Origin: RYN-428 sp035551995
GTDB lineage: Bacteria; Planctomycetota; Phycisphaerae; Tepidisphaerales; Tepidisphaeraceae
NCBI GenBank assembly: GCA_035551995.1
Contig: DASZME010000065.1
Coordinates: 14,681 to 78,680, forward strand
Direction: 5' to 3'
Length of the DNA: 64,000 nt
Shown: piece by piece, positions 43,474 to 52,303 of the stretch
Layout: each line of letters starts with the position of its first letter
Position numbering within the stretch: position 1 is the first letter of the stretch
Position numbers and translations under genes: made by a program
The notes under the pieces: generated by a model
What the model was told of the DNA's origin: nothing
The model's input: the letters and a program-made list of their open reading frames with translations, nothing else
Databases searched by the model: none

Positions 43474-44811
43474 CTACAGCAACTCCCTGATAATTCTTCC
43501 GCGGTTGGTAATCGCGACGGGCCGGCCCTCGGGCGTCATGATTTCCTCGGCGGGATTGATGCCAAGCTGATGATAAAGCGTCGCGGCCAAATCTTCGGGA
43601 CCGGTGGCTCCTTCATCCGGTTCTTCGCCCCATTTGTTGCTTTTTCCGACGACGCGCCCGCCGGCGATTCCGCCGCCGCCCACGCAGACGGTGAAGCATT
43701 TGCTCCAGTGGTCGCGACCGGCGTCTTTGTTGATCCGCGGCGTGCGGCCGAATTCGCCGGTCACGATGACCATCGTCTTTTGCAGCATCCCGCGGTCGCA
43801 CAGATCGCGGAACAGCGTTGACATCGCCGCGTCCAGCTGCGGAAGCAATTCGGTCTTCAGCACCGAAAAATTATTGTAATGCGTGTCCCAATTGGCGTGA
43901 TCGATCGTCACGCAGCGCACGCCGGACTCCACCAGGCGGCGGGCCATCAGGCACGACTGGCCAAGCGTGGTGCGGCCATACTCGTCGCGAAGCGAAGCCG
44001 ATTCGCTGCCGATGTCAAAAGCGCGCCGGGCCGACGGAGAGGTCATCAATTCGACGGCGCGCTGCCCGAACGTGCTCACCTCACGCGCCGAGGCGTTCGA
44101 CGCGATCTCCGCGGTCCGACGATAGCGGTCCACGTGCGCCAGCAGTTCGTGCCGGTTTTCCACGCGATGCGAATCCAGCGCCATCGGGGGCGCCAGATCG
44201 GGAACGGCGAAGTTCGGCGCGTTGGGATCGGCGTCGATCGTGAACGGCACCGCGCTGGCGCCGAGATAGGCCGACCCCGCGCTGTTGTGCATCATCGGCA
44301 GACAGACATAGGGGGGCGCCGATCCGCGCGGTCCGAGTTTGTGGGCGATCATCGATCCATATGAAGGGAACTGATTGTTCGGCGTGAGCTTGGGGTTGAA
44401 ACCGGCGCGTGTATCGTAGCCGGTCAGCATGTAATGATCGGCGCCGCCGTGGCCAGAGTTGCCGTGGGTGAAGCCGCGAAGGAGCGAGAATTTATCCATC
44501 TGTCCCGCGACGCGGGGAAGCAGGTCGCAGATCTGAATGCCCGGCGCCTTGGTGGCCATGGGGCGAAATTCGCCGCGAATATCGAGCGGCGCCTGCGGCT
44601 TCATGTCGAAGGTATCGATCGCGCTCGGCCCGCCCATGAGAAAGACGATGATGACCGAAACGTCCGAGGGGGCGGCGCCGTTGACGGCGGCCTGGGCCTG
44701 GCGCTGGAGCAGCATCGGAAGAGTGAGATGCACGCCCATCACGCCGGCGGCGCCCACGCGCATGAATTCACGCCGATTGATTTTATCGCAGTAGGGGCGA
44801 TCGCTTTTCAT
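43474..44811 (-). CDS. DUF1501 (sulfatase-like) Tat-exported protein
   Basis: 445 aa. The N-terminus has a twin-arginine signal (INRREFMRVGAAGVMGVHL). The body matches DUF1501: IVFLMGGPSAIDTFDMKPQ, LRGFTHGNSGHGGADHYMLT, TIDHANWDTHYNNF, TGEFGRTPRIN and RDHWSKCFTVCVGGGG. The fold is related to alkaline phosphatase/sulfatase, but the function of the family is not established. It sits 87 bases downstream of the DUF1549/1553 gene and before the PPC gene, the standard planctomycete order. Confidence 0.88.
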   Translation of the reverse strand: MKSDRPYCDKINRREFMRVGAAGVMGVHLTLPMLLQRQAQAAVNGAAPSDVSVIIVFLMGGPSAIDTFDMKPQAPLDIRGEFRPMATKAPGIQICDLLPRVAGQMDKFSLLRGFTHGNSGHGGADHYMLTGYDTRAGFNPKLTPNNQFPSYGSMIAHKLGPRGSAPPYVCLPMMHNSAGSAYLGASAVPFTIDADPNAPNFAVPDLAPPMALDSHRVENRHELLAHVDRYRRTAEIASNASAREVSTFGQRAVELMTSPSARRAFDIGSESASLRDEYGRTTLGQSCLMARRLVESGVRCVTIDHANWDTHYNNFSVLKTELLPQLDAAMSTLFRDLCDRGMLQKTMVIVTGEFGRTPRINKDAGRDHWSKCFTVCVGGGGIAGGRVVGKSNKWGEEPDEGATGPEDLAATLYHQLGINPAEEIMTPEGRPVAITNRGRIIRELL

Positions 44812-44898
44812 ACGTTACTTCCTGAATCGCGCGGCCGAATCATGCTCCAATGCCGGGGGCGATTGCGCCCATCGATACGGGCCGACGCGCGCCGACGC

Positions 44899-47070
44899 TC
44901 AGTGATTGAACACGAATTCCAGCGTGTTCAACATACTCCACGCTAAATCTTCTACCGCCTTGCGCCGATCCGGTTGCCGGCGAATGTAATCGACGGCGTA
45001 CTGCCGTTCATCGTCCGCCGGCGCGCGGCTCAGGAACGTGAGGTACAGTTCATCGACCAGCTTTCCGTCGTCCGGAATCGTTCGCGCCAGTTTCGCCACC
45101 GTTCCTGATTCATGCGAAAGTTTCGCCTGTATCTCCGATCCGTTCATCAGGTGCAGGATTTGCGAGACGCTGGCGCCGACGTTTCGCTCGCACTCGCACG
45201 CCGTTTTATGCACGGGCCGGCCGAACAGCTTGAGGAAGTAATGATGCACGTCGCTGTCCCAAAGCTGGATCGCCCGATCGCCGGCGGGAATGCCGGAGAA
45301 TTTTTCGCCGACGCCGCTCGTCTGGCACACCGCGTCGAGCAGCACCTCGGCCGGCAGACGCTTGAACAGCGCCCGCGAATAATTTTGTTCGTCCTGCCCG
45401 TTGGTCGCGTTGGGCCGGGATGAGCTTTGATACACCCGCGAAGCCGTGATGACGCGGATCAGTTTTTTCATGTCGAACTTGTCGTCGACCAGTTGCCTGG
45501 CCAGCGCGTCGAGAAGCTCGGGATTACTCGGCGGATTGGTCGCGCGAACGTCATCCACGGGTTCGACAAGTCCCCGGCCCAGAAGGTTCGCCACCATTCG
45601 ATTCGCGAGGTTTCGGGCAAACCACGGATTTTGCGGCGACGTAAGCCACTCGGCTAGCGCCGGCCGTTGATCGGTATCGGCGGCCTTCTCCGGCATCGCC
45701 GTCATCAGCGGATGCGCGAAGATCACCTGCCTGGTGCGCGGATTCTGAGCCGAAGCGGCGCCTTCCACTTCCAGCGCCTCTCCGTCGGCTTCCTTCTTGA
45801 AATTGACGTTCTGAAAATAGGCCGTCATGCCGTAGTAGTCGGTCGTGGACCACTGGTCGAACGGATGATGGTGACATTCGGCGCACGCGATGCGAACGCC
45901 GAGGAACACCTGCGAAACCGTCGCCGCGACGTCGCCGCGACGCGCGATGGCTTTATAAAACGCCGCCTGGCCGTTCTCGGCGATCGGGCCGTCAACGGTC
46001 AGCAACTCGCGGCACATCCGGTCGACGGGCTTATTCGCCGCCAGCGAATCGTGGAGCCATGTGTAATAGTTGAACGCCTCCCGATAGCCGAGCGCCTGGC
46101 GATCGACCCGCAGCAGATCGGCCCACTTCATCGTCCAAAAATCGACGTATTCCGGACGCGCCAGCAAGTCGTCCACGAGTCGCGAACGACGGTCCTCGCG
46201 CGCGTCGGCAAAAAAACGCCGAAGCTCTTTTGAAGTTGGTAGCGTGCCGATCAGGTCCAGGTAAACTCGACGGGCAAACTCGGCGTCGTCCGCAAGATCC
46301 GAAGGGATGATGTTCAGGCTCTTGAGCTGCGCATCGACCAGCGTATCGACGAAGTTAAACTCCGGCTGATCGGGATAGCGCTCAATTTTCTGCGATCGCG
46401 GAATCAGCGCGCGAAAGACCGCCATCTTCCCCATGAATCGCGCCATGATCGCCGCCTGGCCCGGCGTCTGGCCGATCGAAACCAAGCCTTCGTCGTCAAC
46501 CTTGGCGAGGTTTTCATTGTTGGTCTGGAATTGCGCCAGATGGGTGACGTCGATGTCGTGGCCATCGGAATATCGAGCCGTCACGCGCAGTTGCCGGGTC
46601 GAATCGACGGCCAAAATCCCCTGAACCGGGTCCACATTGATCCGCTCGACGACCGGATCGGTCGGCTTCCCGAACGGAAGCCCCTCGGCGATCCAGCGCC
46701 GAAGCGTCTCATACTCCGGCGTTCCCGGCGCCAACCGCACCCCGCCCCCATGCGGAACCCGGCCGGAAGCTTTCATTAAAACAAGGCTGTGATCCGGCAG
46801 CGCCGGCGACACGCGCCGCCCTCTGCATTGCTTCACCAGCGCGTCATAATCAGCCTGTGGGTCATATCCGAAAACCGAAAGCCTGAATCCGTTTTGACCC
46901 TCGGCTTTTCCATGACAGCCGGCCGAATTGCATCCATACCGGCTTAACAACGGCGTAATATCCTGCTCGAAATTCATCGCCCGGCCGCTCTGAGCGGCCG
47001 AGGCCGAGAACGCCGCGAATTGTACGATGAACGCAAACGCGAGCAGTCCCCACGCCACTCGCGGCGCCAC
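44899..47070 (-). CDS. DUF1549/DUF1553 protein with Big-2-like domain and cytochrome-like CxxxxCH
   Basis: 723 aa. Signal peptide (LLAFAFIVQFAAFSASA), then RYGCNSAGCHGKAEGQNGF, a CxxxxCH motif resembling the planctomycete cytochrome c region. Residues 150-220 form an Ig-like (Big-2) domain (VDSTRQLRVTARYSDGHDID). DUF1549 follows (DTLVDAQLKSLNIIPSDLAD, VYLDLIGTLPTSKELRRFF, WADLLRVDRQALGYREAF) and DUF1553 (LAEWLTSPQNPWFARNLANR, PSNPELLDALARQLVDDKFD). Function unknown; thought to act with DUF1501 in the periplasm. First gene of its operon. Confidence 0.88.
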   Translation of the reverse strand: MAPRVAWGLLAFAFIVQFAAFSASAAQSGRAMNFEQDITPLLSRYGCNSAGCHGKAEGQNGFRLSVFGYDPQADYDALVKQCRGRRVSPALPDHSLVLMKASGRVPHGGGVRLAPGTPEYETLRRWIAEGLPFGKPTDPVVERINVDPVQGILAVDSTRQLRVTARYSDGHDIDVTHLAQFQTNNENLAKVDDEGLVSIGQTPGQAAIMARFMGKMAVFRALIPRSQKIERYPDQPEFNFVDTLVDAQLKSLNIIPSDLADDAEFARRVYLDLIGTLPTSKELRRFFADAREDRRSRLVDDLLARPEYVDFWTMKWADLLRVDRQALGYREAFNYYTWLHDSLAANKPVDRMCRELLTVDGPIAENGQAAFYKAIARRGDVAATVSQVFLGVRIACAECHHHPFDQWSTTDYYGMTAYFQNVNFKKEADGEALEVEGAASAQNPRTRQVIFAHPLMTAMPEKAADTDQRPALAEWLTSPQNPWFARNLANRMVANLLGRGLVEPVDDVRATNPPSNPELLDALARQLVDDKFDMKKLIRVITASRVYQSSSRPNATNGQDEQNYSRALFKRLPAEVLLDAVCQTSGVGEKFSGIPAGDRAIQLWDSDVHHYFLKLFGRPVHKTACECERNVGASVSQILHLMNGSEIQAKLSHESGTVAKLARTIPDDGKLVDELYLTFLSRAPADDERQYAVDYIRRQPDRRKAVEDLAWSMLNTLEFVFNH

Positions 47071-47297
47071 GCCATGACGATCGGAATGTTGCCTGTATCC
47101 GGTGATTGCGCGCTCCGTGAAAGGACGATGGAGCGATCAAGCGGACGAAACGGCTTCGCCGACGCGGATCGCGACTCGCGATATATTGATGTAGTCGCCC
47201 GCCGCCGAATGCGTTGTCGAATTGTGCTCGCTTGTCCCTCTTGCTCGATCGCGGTCTTCCGCGGTTCCAGGGGATCCGTTTTACGTCAAAACATCGC
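47071..47297. other. Intergenic, no gene seen
   Basis: 227 bases between the S53 peptidase and DUF1549 genes, both on the minus strand. It should hold the DUF operon promoter but no clear boxes are recognised. Confidence 0.35.
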
Positions 47298-49262
47298 CTA
47301 ACTCCGCGTGCCGACGACGGCCACATCCGAAAACAGACCCAGGGACGATTGAATCGACGCGATCAAATAATAATTGCCCGGCTTCAAATTCGACGGCGCG
47401 GGGATGGAAACGCGGATCGTAATCGACGCTCCCGGGCGAAGGTGAATGGCGCGAGTTGGCGTGGTGGTCAGCAGCGGATCGGAGTCGCTGAGGGTTGTCG
47501 CCGGCGAATCGTAAAGATCGAAGCTTAATGTTCCCGAAGCCGAAACATTCCCAAGATTTCTCACAAGCAGCGATGCGGTGGTCGGCCCGGAGGTCTTGAT
47601 CGTCAACACGCTGGCGCCGACGAAAGCGGGGGCAAGCTTGACGACGGGCGGCCCGATGCTCACCGTCCCGGCGGAGTTAGCCATGGCCGGTACGGTTGTC
47701 CGCGGCGTTGTCAGCGTGGCGACAAGGTAGTAGTTTCCGGCGGCGAGGCTGGCGGGATATGTGTAGTTGAGATTGATCACTTTTGAATGGCCGCTCGCGA
47801 GGCTCAGGTTCGCAAGCGACAGCGTCGTGATCATGTTGGGGTCCGCCGAGAAGCCAGGATCGACCGCCGCGTCGAGAGCGATCGAAACGGCGCCGTCGAA
47901 CGGCGTGGGCGCCGAATTGACGACGCGAAGTTTGAGAGCGCCGGCGGTTCCGCCGATCGCGCCGCCGGGAGGCGATTTCACGAAGGCCGCCGTTAGCGGC
48001 GACGCCGCCGGATTGGTCGATTGGGCCAGGGTGGCGGCGGAGGGGGCATCGGCTAGAGCGCCAATGAGCAGATTGGCCTCCGGCGTTCCGAGTCCGGTGG
48101 CGACGTCGTAACCGGCCGTCGGGTCGCCGCGTGTTTGGCCGTCGTCGGGGGCGGTGATGTCATGGAAATAAGACGTGTAGCCGGAATAGGCGGCGGTATC
48201 CGGAGCCCCATAAAGACCGTAAAGCAGCGGCAAAGTTTGCCTTGGACCATCGAGCGTGGTTTGCCCGGCGGCGACGCGGGCCTGATCGGCGATGGCGATT
48301 AAAGCTGCCCACTGCGGCGCGCCGACGCTGGTGCCGCCGGTGGTTTGCCAGCCGACGACGCCCTGGTATTTGATCGAATCGTAGAGCGTCAGCCCGGTAT
48401 TGACGTCCGCCTGGTAGGCCACGTCCGGCATCGAGCGGGCGCCGGTGCTCTGCACGTCCTGTTGCCAGACCGGCTCCTTTTCAAACTTGCTGATTCCGCC
48501 GCTGGAGTCGTACCAGGACGTTTCGCTTCCATAGGCGCCGGTCTGATCGGCGATCGTGAGGACGGTCCCGCCGACGGAAACGACATTGGGCGAGCTGGCC
48601 GGCCACTGCGCGCCGCCCTTGGCGCCCTCATCCCCCGAGGCGACCACATAGGTAATTCCTTGATGTCCGGTCGGCGTGGTGAAATCGGAATCATAAGCCG
48701 TTTGACCGGAAAATTCGCCGCCGCCCCAGCTGATCGAGACGACCGAGACGGACGGAATGGTGCGGGCGTAATTGACCGCGGCCATCAAATCGTCGGTATT
48801 ATCGCTCGCCGCCTCGACAAGTAAAATGCCCGCCTGCGGCGCGATCGCATGAGCCCATTCCACGTCCGTCGCGATCTCACCGGCCCAGCCCGCGTTCTCG
48901 CCCGGCAGGTTTGAGCCGCCGTGAGCGTTCACCACGTCGAAACTGGGCGGCCCGGCGATGCCGAACTTCGAATCAAAGACATTCAGGTCGCTCAGGACGG
49001 CGGGGTCACTGTACGGATCGATGATGGCGATAGTCTGGCCCGCTCCATTCGCGGCGGCGGCGTTAAGCTGATCAAATCCGTATGCCTTGAGAACCTGGGC
49101 CGGCGTGTCGCCCGGCACATAGGCGGATGAGACGTCGCCTGGCCGCATGGGCTCAGATGCGTGGACGGCGGCGGAAAGCATCCGGCGTGGTTCCAATGCT
49201 TCGGTAAAAATTCGCGCGCGCCCGCCATGTGATGCTCTCCAACGCCTGCCGACTAAACGCAT
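47298..49262 (-). CDS. S53 (sedolisin) serine-carboxyl peptidase with LEPR-motif N-terminus
   Basis: 654 aa. The catalytic set is present: Glu/Asp pair in GWAGEIATDVEWAHA, oxyanion Asp region ASGDEGAKGG and nucleophile in TTGGTSVGAPQWAAL. The N-terminus carries FTEALEPRRMLSA, the planctomycete LEPR-type motif of exported proteins, instead of a conventional signal peptide. The usual activation pro-domain of sedolisins is missing: the mature domain begins at about residue 50. The C-terminal 250 residues are two CARDB-like beta domains (LVVRNLGNVSASGTLSFDLY). Secreted acid protease is the likely role; monocistronic. Confidence 0.8.
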   Translation of the reverse strand: MRLVGRRWRASHGGRARIFTEALEPRRMLSAAVHASEPMRPGDVSSAYVPGDTPAQVLKAYGFDQLNAAAANGAGQTIAIIDPYSDPAVLSDLNVFDSKFGIAGPPSFDVVNAHGGSNLPGENAGWAGEIATDVEWAHAIAPQAGILLVEAASDNTDDLMAAVNYARTIPSVSVVSISWGGGEFSGQTAYDSDFTTPTGHQGITYVVASGDEGAKGGAQWPASSPNVVSVGGTVLTIADQTGAYGSETSWYDSSGGISKFEKEPVWQQDVQSTGARSMPDVAYQADVNTGLTLYDSIKYQGVVGWQTTGGTSVGAPQWAALIAIADQARVAAGQTTLDGPRQTLPLLYGLYGAPDTAAYSGYTSYFHDITAPDDGQTRGDPTAGYDVATGLGTPEANLLIGALADAPSAATLAQSTNPAASPLTAAFVKSPPGGAIGGTAGALKLRVVNSAPTPFDGAVSIALDAAVDPGFSADPNMITTLSLANLSLASGHSKVINLNYTYPASLAAGNYYLVATLTTPRTTVPAMANSAGTVSIGPPVVKLAPAFVGASVLTIKTSGPTTASLLVRNLGNVSASGTLSFDLYDSPATTLSDSDPLLTTTPTRAIHLRPGASITIRVSIPAPSNLKPGNYYLIASIQSSLGLFSDVAVVGTRS

Positions 49263-49507
49263 TTCCGCCTCCAGCGACGCGCGATGACGATAGCCGATCC
49301 GCAGCGGCGCGCCATCACGGTTGCCCTAGTGTAGCGAGTCGGCGGATGAATTGCCGCCGCGCGAGGAAAAAGGTCCTGGTTCATCGCGATCGCGCGACCG
49401 AACTCCGCCATCGGATAAACCGTTCGCGCGGCGAAGTGGCGTCGCCTACGCGTCGGAATCGATTGACGGCCCTTGTTTCCGTCACGATGTTATGAACGGC
49501 GTGAAAT
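49263..49507. other. Divergent intergenic region
   Basis: 245 bases between the S53 peptidase and SUFU-like genes. A TTGACG box occurs near 49462 but no matching -10 at normal spacing is convincing. Confidence 0.35.
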
Positions 49508-50479
49508 ATGACGATTGTACTACAGATGAAAGTCCACCCGAATCCGACAGTCGCCGTGTTGTCTGACGTAGTGAATCGCAGTGGATACCTGTGCTTACTC
49601 GCAATCCATGCGCAGCGCGTCGGCGTTCACGTGGACGGCGAAACATTTCTTTTGAATGTCGCTGATGGCCAGGCCAGCGTTTCGCCGCAGGGGCAGTCCG
49701 GCGATAGAGGCGACGGACCGGTATGTTGGCTCCGGTGCAGCCGGTCCGCGCTGGAGTCGGCAAGAAATTCCGGCGCGAAGATCGCGGATCTCATCGTCGC
49801 GCCGGGCGCGACCGCGACAGCCGTTCATCCGATTCTGGAAAAATTATTGCGCCGATGCTTCGAAACGCCGCCGTTTCCGTTGGATGACCGCGAAGAATTA
49901 ATTTATCCCGCTTTGTTCGGGTTTGAATCGGCGCCCGCGGTGTTTTGGGAGTCGCGGCAAAATGTGCTTAAAGTTCTGCGATATGGGTCGCGCCTGGTGA
50001 CCTCCGGGCTAAGCGAACCCTGGTTCAGAAAGCCGCAATTGTTCTCCAGCGAAAACGTGTCCGGCACAGGTTACGAATTGCTGACCGACTCCACCGATCG
50101 GAAAGCGGCAAACGAATTTGTGAGCTGGGTTGAATACGTCGAGCGCGGCGGAGATGACATCGCGCTGGGAAACTGGCTTGAGTTCGACGCCATCGAAAGC
50201 ATACCGAAAGCCGAGACGTCCGGATTTTTAGTAGTCCCGCCGCGCGACATGGCGCCGCAATTCCCCGTCGGAAGCTCGCACGCCTATTGGCATCAGTTGC
50301 TCCCGATTTCGGGCCTTGAATTGACGGCCGCTAAATGTCACAGCGCCTTTAAGGGCGAAGAATTCGGACCCGGCAAACGCCGCGTCGCCCAGAGGGAACC
50401 GGAGTCGAAACTGGAAAGATCGAGAAAGACGCTGCAACTCCTTCAACTGCTCGATAGTCTTCCGAATGAAGACCTCTAA
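49508..50479 (+). CDS. SUFU-like domain protein (tentative)
   Basis: 323 aa, soluble. Residues about 150-270 resemble the suppressor-of-fused domain: VLKVLRYGSRLVTSGLSEPW, GTGYELLTDSTDRKAANEFV, SWVEYVERGGDDIALGNWLE, then PPRDMAPQFPVGSSHAYWHQ and LLPISGLELTAAK. In bacteria SUFU domains often occur as immunity or antitoxin-like proteins, but no toxin gene is next to it. The N-terminal 120 residues and the Lys/Arg-rich tail are not recognised. The start is 49508 or 49526. The assignment rests on the block pattern only. Confidence 0.45.
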   Translation: MTIVLQMKVHPNPTVAVLSDVVNRSGYLCLLAIHAQRVGVHVDGETFLLNVADGQASVSPQGQSGDRGDGPVCWLRCSRSALESARNSGAKIADLIVAPGATATAVHPILEKLLRRCFETPPFPLDDREELIYPALFGFESAPAVFWESRQNVLKVLRYGSRLVTSGLSEPWFRKPQLFSSENVSGTGYELLTDSTDRKAANEFVSWVEYVERGGDDIALGNWLEFDAIESIPKAETSGFLVVPPRDMAPQFPVGSSHAYWHQLLPISGLELTAAKCHSAFKGEEFGPGKRRVAQREPESKLERSRKTLQLLQLLDSLPNEDL

Positions 50480-50520
50480 CGGCAATAACGCCGAAAAGGT
50501 CGCAGCCTCCCGGCCCCTCT

Positions 50521-51780
50521 CTAAATGCCGAAATTCATCACGAAACTCTTGGTTAGGAAGCCCGGGTTATTGACCTGGAAAGCCTCGAAACTCATCATGT
50601 ATTGCCCGGCGGCGAGGGTGCCTGACTTACTGAAGGCATAGCTCGTGACGCTGGGATCGTCCGTCGACGCGTTTTTGATGATGTAGCTGCTGTTGGCGCC
50701 AAGTTTTTGCAGGGAGAACGAGAAATTGTTGCCGAAGATGTCGTAGCCGGTCGAGTAGGCGGTGGCGGCGCTCAGCGTGAACGTGACGAAAACCTCGTCC
50801 ACCGCCTCGGCCGTATTGTGAGTTTGAACGGTGGAGAGCGAACCGAGGGCGGTGATGGTATTGGCGGTGATGCTGGAGGTGAGATTTGCCGTCCCGGTGT
50901 CGCCGAGGGTTGAGCTTTTGACGGTGGCGGTGGTATCAAAGACACCGAGGCTGTAGCTCGTGTTGGTCTGGGGCACACTGCCGGCGCTCGCGAAGGCGCT
51001 GCGGCTTTGCGAATTGAACACGACCGTCGCGGGGCGAACTCCAAAGAGCAGATTGTCCGCGGTCTGACCCTTCTGTAGCGTGGCCACATGCGCGCCGTTG
51101 GTTTTGGGGTCGGTCTGGATATCGCCGGTGGGGGTAACGACGCGGACGGTATACGTCTTGCCCGGCGGCAGATCGCCGATCACCCAATAGCCGGTCGAGT
51201 TGGTCGTCGTATGCATTTCCCCCGAGTCGAGTTTCTTGTTTCCGTTGGCGTCGAGATAGACGGTAACGCCGCTGACGATGCCTTCGCCGTGGTTTTGCGA
51301 AGCGTCGCCGTTGGAATCATTGAAGACGTATCCGCTGACGCGCACTTTCTGGGTATCGCCGAAGTCGATGTTGGTCAGGTGAGTGGAACTGGTGAGGGTC
51401 AACGCATGACCGGCGCCGTTGCTGGGCTCCGTCTGGCGGTACTGCGCCGGGATCACTTCTCGGAGTATGTAAGAACCGGCGGCCAGCCCATTGATCGAAT
51501 ATTCGCCTAACGAATCGCTGATGGCCGTTGGATCGCCCGACGTGTAGGCGTTGTGGTTACCGAGATCGACATACACGCGAACGCCGGCCACCGCGGTATC
51601 GCCCGGCTTCACGGTCCCGGCCGCGTTCAAATCGTTATAAACCACTCCCGCGACCGACGCCGACACCAACCGCCGTCCCTCGAGCGTCTCCCAGACCGGC
51701 TGCCGCCGCGGCAAACTCGTCGCACGCACGCGCGTGGGTTGAACCGAGAAACGGCCGAACGTGGCGGAGGAAACGGACAT
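50521..51780 (-). CDS. Exported SdrD B-like repeat protein with LEPR-type motif
   Basis: 419 aa. The N-terminus has PVWETLEGRRLVSASVAG, a variant of the planctomycete LEPR motif. Two SdrD B-type units follow (VVYNDLNAAGTVKPGDTAVA and VFNDSNGDASQNHGEGIVSG, each with Asp-rich calcium-type loops and GEYSINGLAAGSYILREVIP or its equivalent). The C-terminal 150 residues are Ser/Thr-rich and beta-like. Probably a cell-surface or extracellular structural protein. No neighbours in the same direction within 1 kb. Confidence 0.68.
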   Translation of the reverse strand: MSVSSATFGRFSVQPTRVRATSLPRRQPVWETLEGRRLVSASVAGVVYNDLNAAGTVKPGDTAVAGVRVYVDLGNHNAYTSGDPTAISDSLGEYSINGLAAGSYILREVIPAQYRQTEPSNGAGHALTLTSSTHLTNIDFGDTQKVRVSGYVFNDSNGDASQNHGEGIVSGVTVYLDANGNKKLDSGEMHTTTNSTGYWVIGDLPPGKTYTVRVVTPTGDIQTDPKTNGAHVATLQKGQTADNLLFGVRPATVVFNSQSRSAFASAGSVPQTNTSYSLGVFDTTATVKSSTLGDTGTANLTSSITANTITALGSLSTVQTHNTAEAVDEVFVTFTLSAATAYSTGYDIFGNNFSFSLQKLGANSSYIIKNASTDDPSVTSYAFSKSGTLAAGQYMMSFEAFQVNNPGFLTKSFVMNFGI

Positions 51781-52303
51781 GGGATCTCCAGCAACAGATG
51801 ACTAAATCGTGCGTTTGTGGACGGGATCGGCTTTACGACCGTCTTCCCCGCGTTTTCGATCGGCGCCTGAAGCCTTGAGCTCATAGCCGCAACGGGAAAG
51901 AAAGGCGTTTGACTTCAGCTTAAGGTGACTATCGATCGGGACGTTCACCGGGACCAAGCCATGGATATGGATGTTGTATATCGCGATGATCCGTTTGTCA
52001 TCATCATGCGGCAGTAATTTTTTCAGATTATTGTTTCGACGATGGCTTCCAGAGTGATTGACGCTTGAGAACATTCTACGGAGCGGTAGCGTTTCCGCGT
52101 TTAGCGGCCTCGCTTGCGGGGCGTCTTTTCGCGACCGAAACTCACGCCGCCTCCCTGAAAAAATGCGCGAAGTACGCGAAATGCAAAAATACGCGCTGCA
52201 CCCTTTGATCGCGGATGATACCGTCGCGCAAGTCGCCGATGCGATGACTAATATCTTCGGCGGCGATATTGTATGGGCCGGTCTAAGGCAAACTGAGGCT
52301 CCC
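51781..52303. other. Divergent intergenic region upstream of the formate dehydrogenase operon
   Basis: 523 bases. It contains copy D of the dispersed hairpin repeat (52084-52148). Frames crossing it (e.g. minus 51802-52335) read through the repeat and look non-coding. The fdh promoter should lie here, but no good -35/-10 pair is seen. Confidence 0.4.
52084..52148 (+). repeat. Dispersed hairpin repeat, copy D
   Basis: CGGTAGCG, GCGTTTAGCGGCCTCGCTTG, CGGGGCG and TTTTCGCGACCGAAACTC match copies at 16478, 23366 and 34291. It is located upstream of the fdh operon. Confidence 0.75.
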
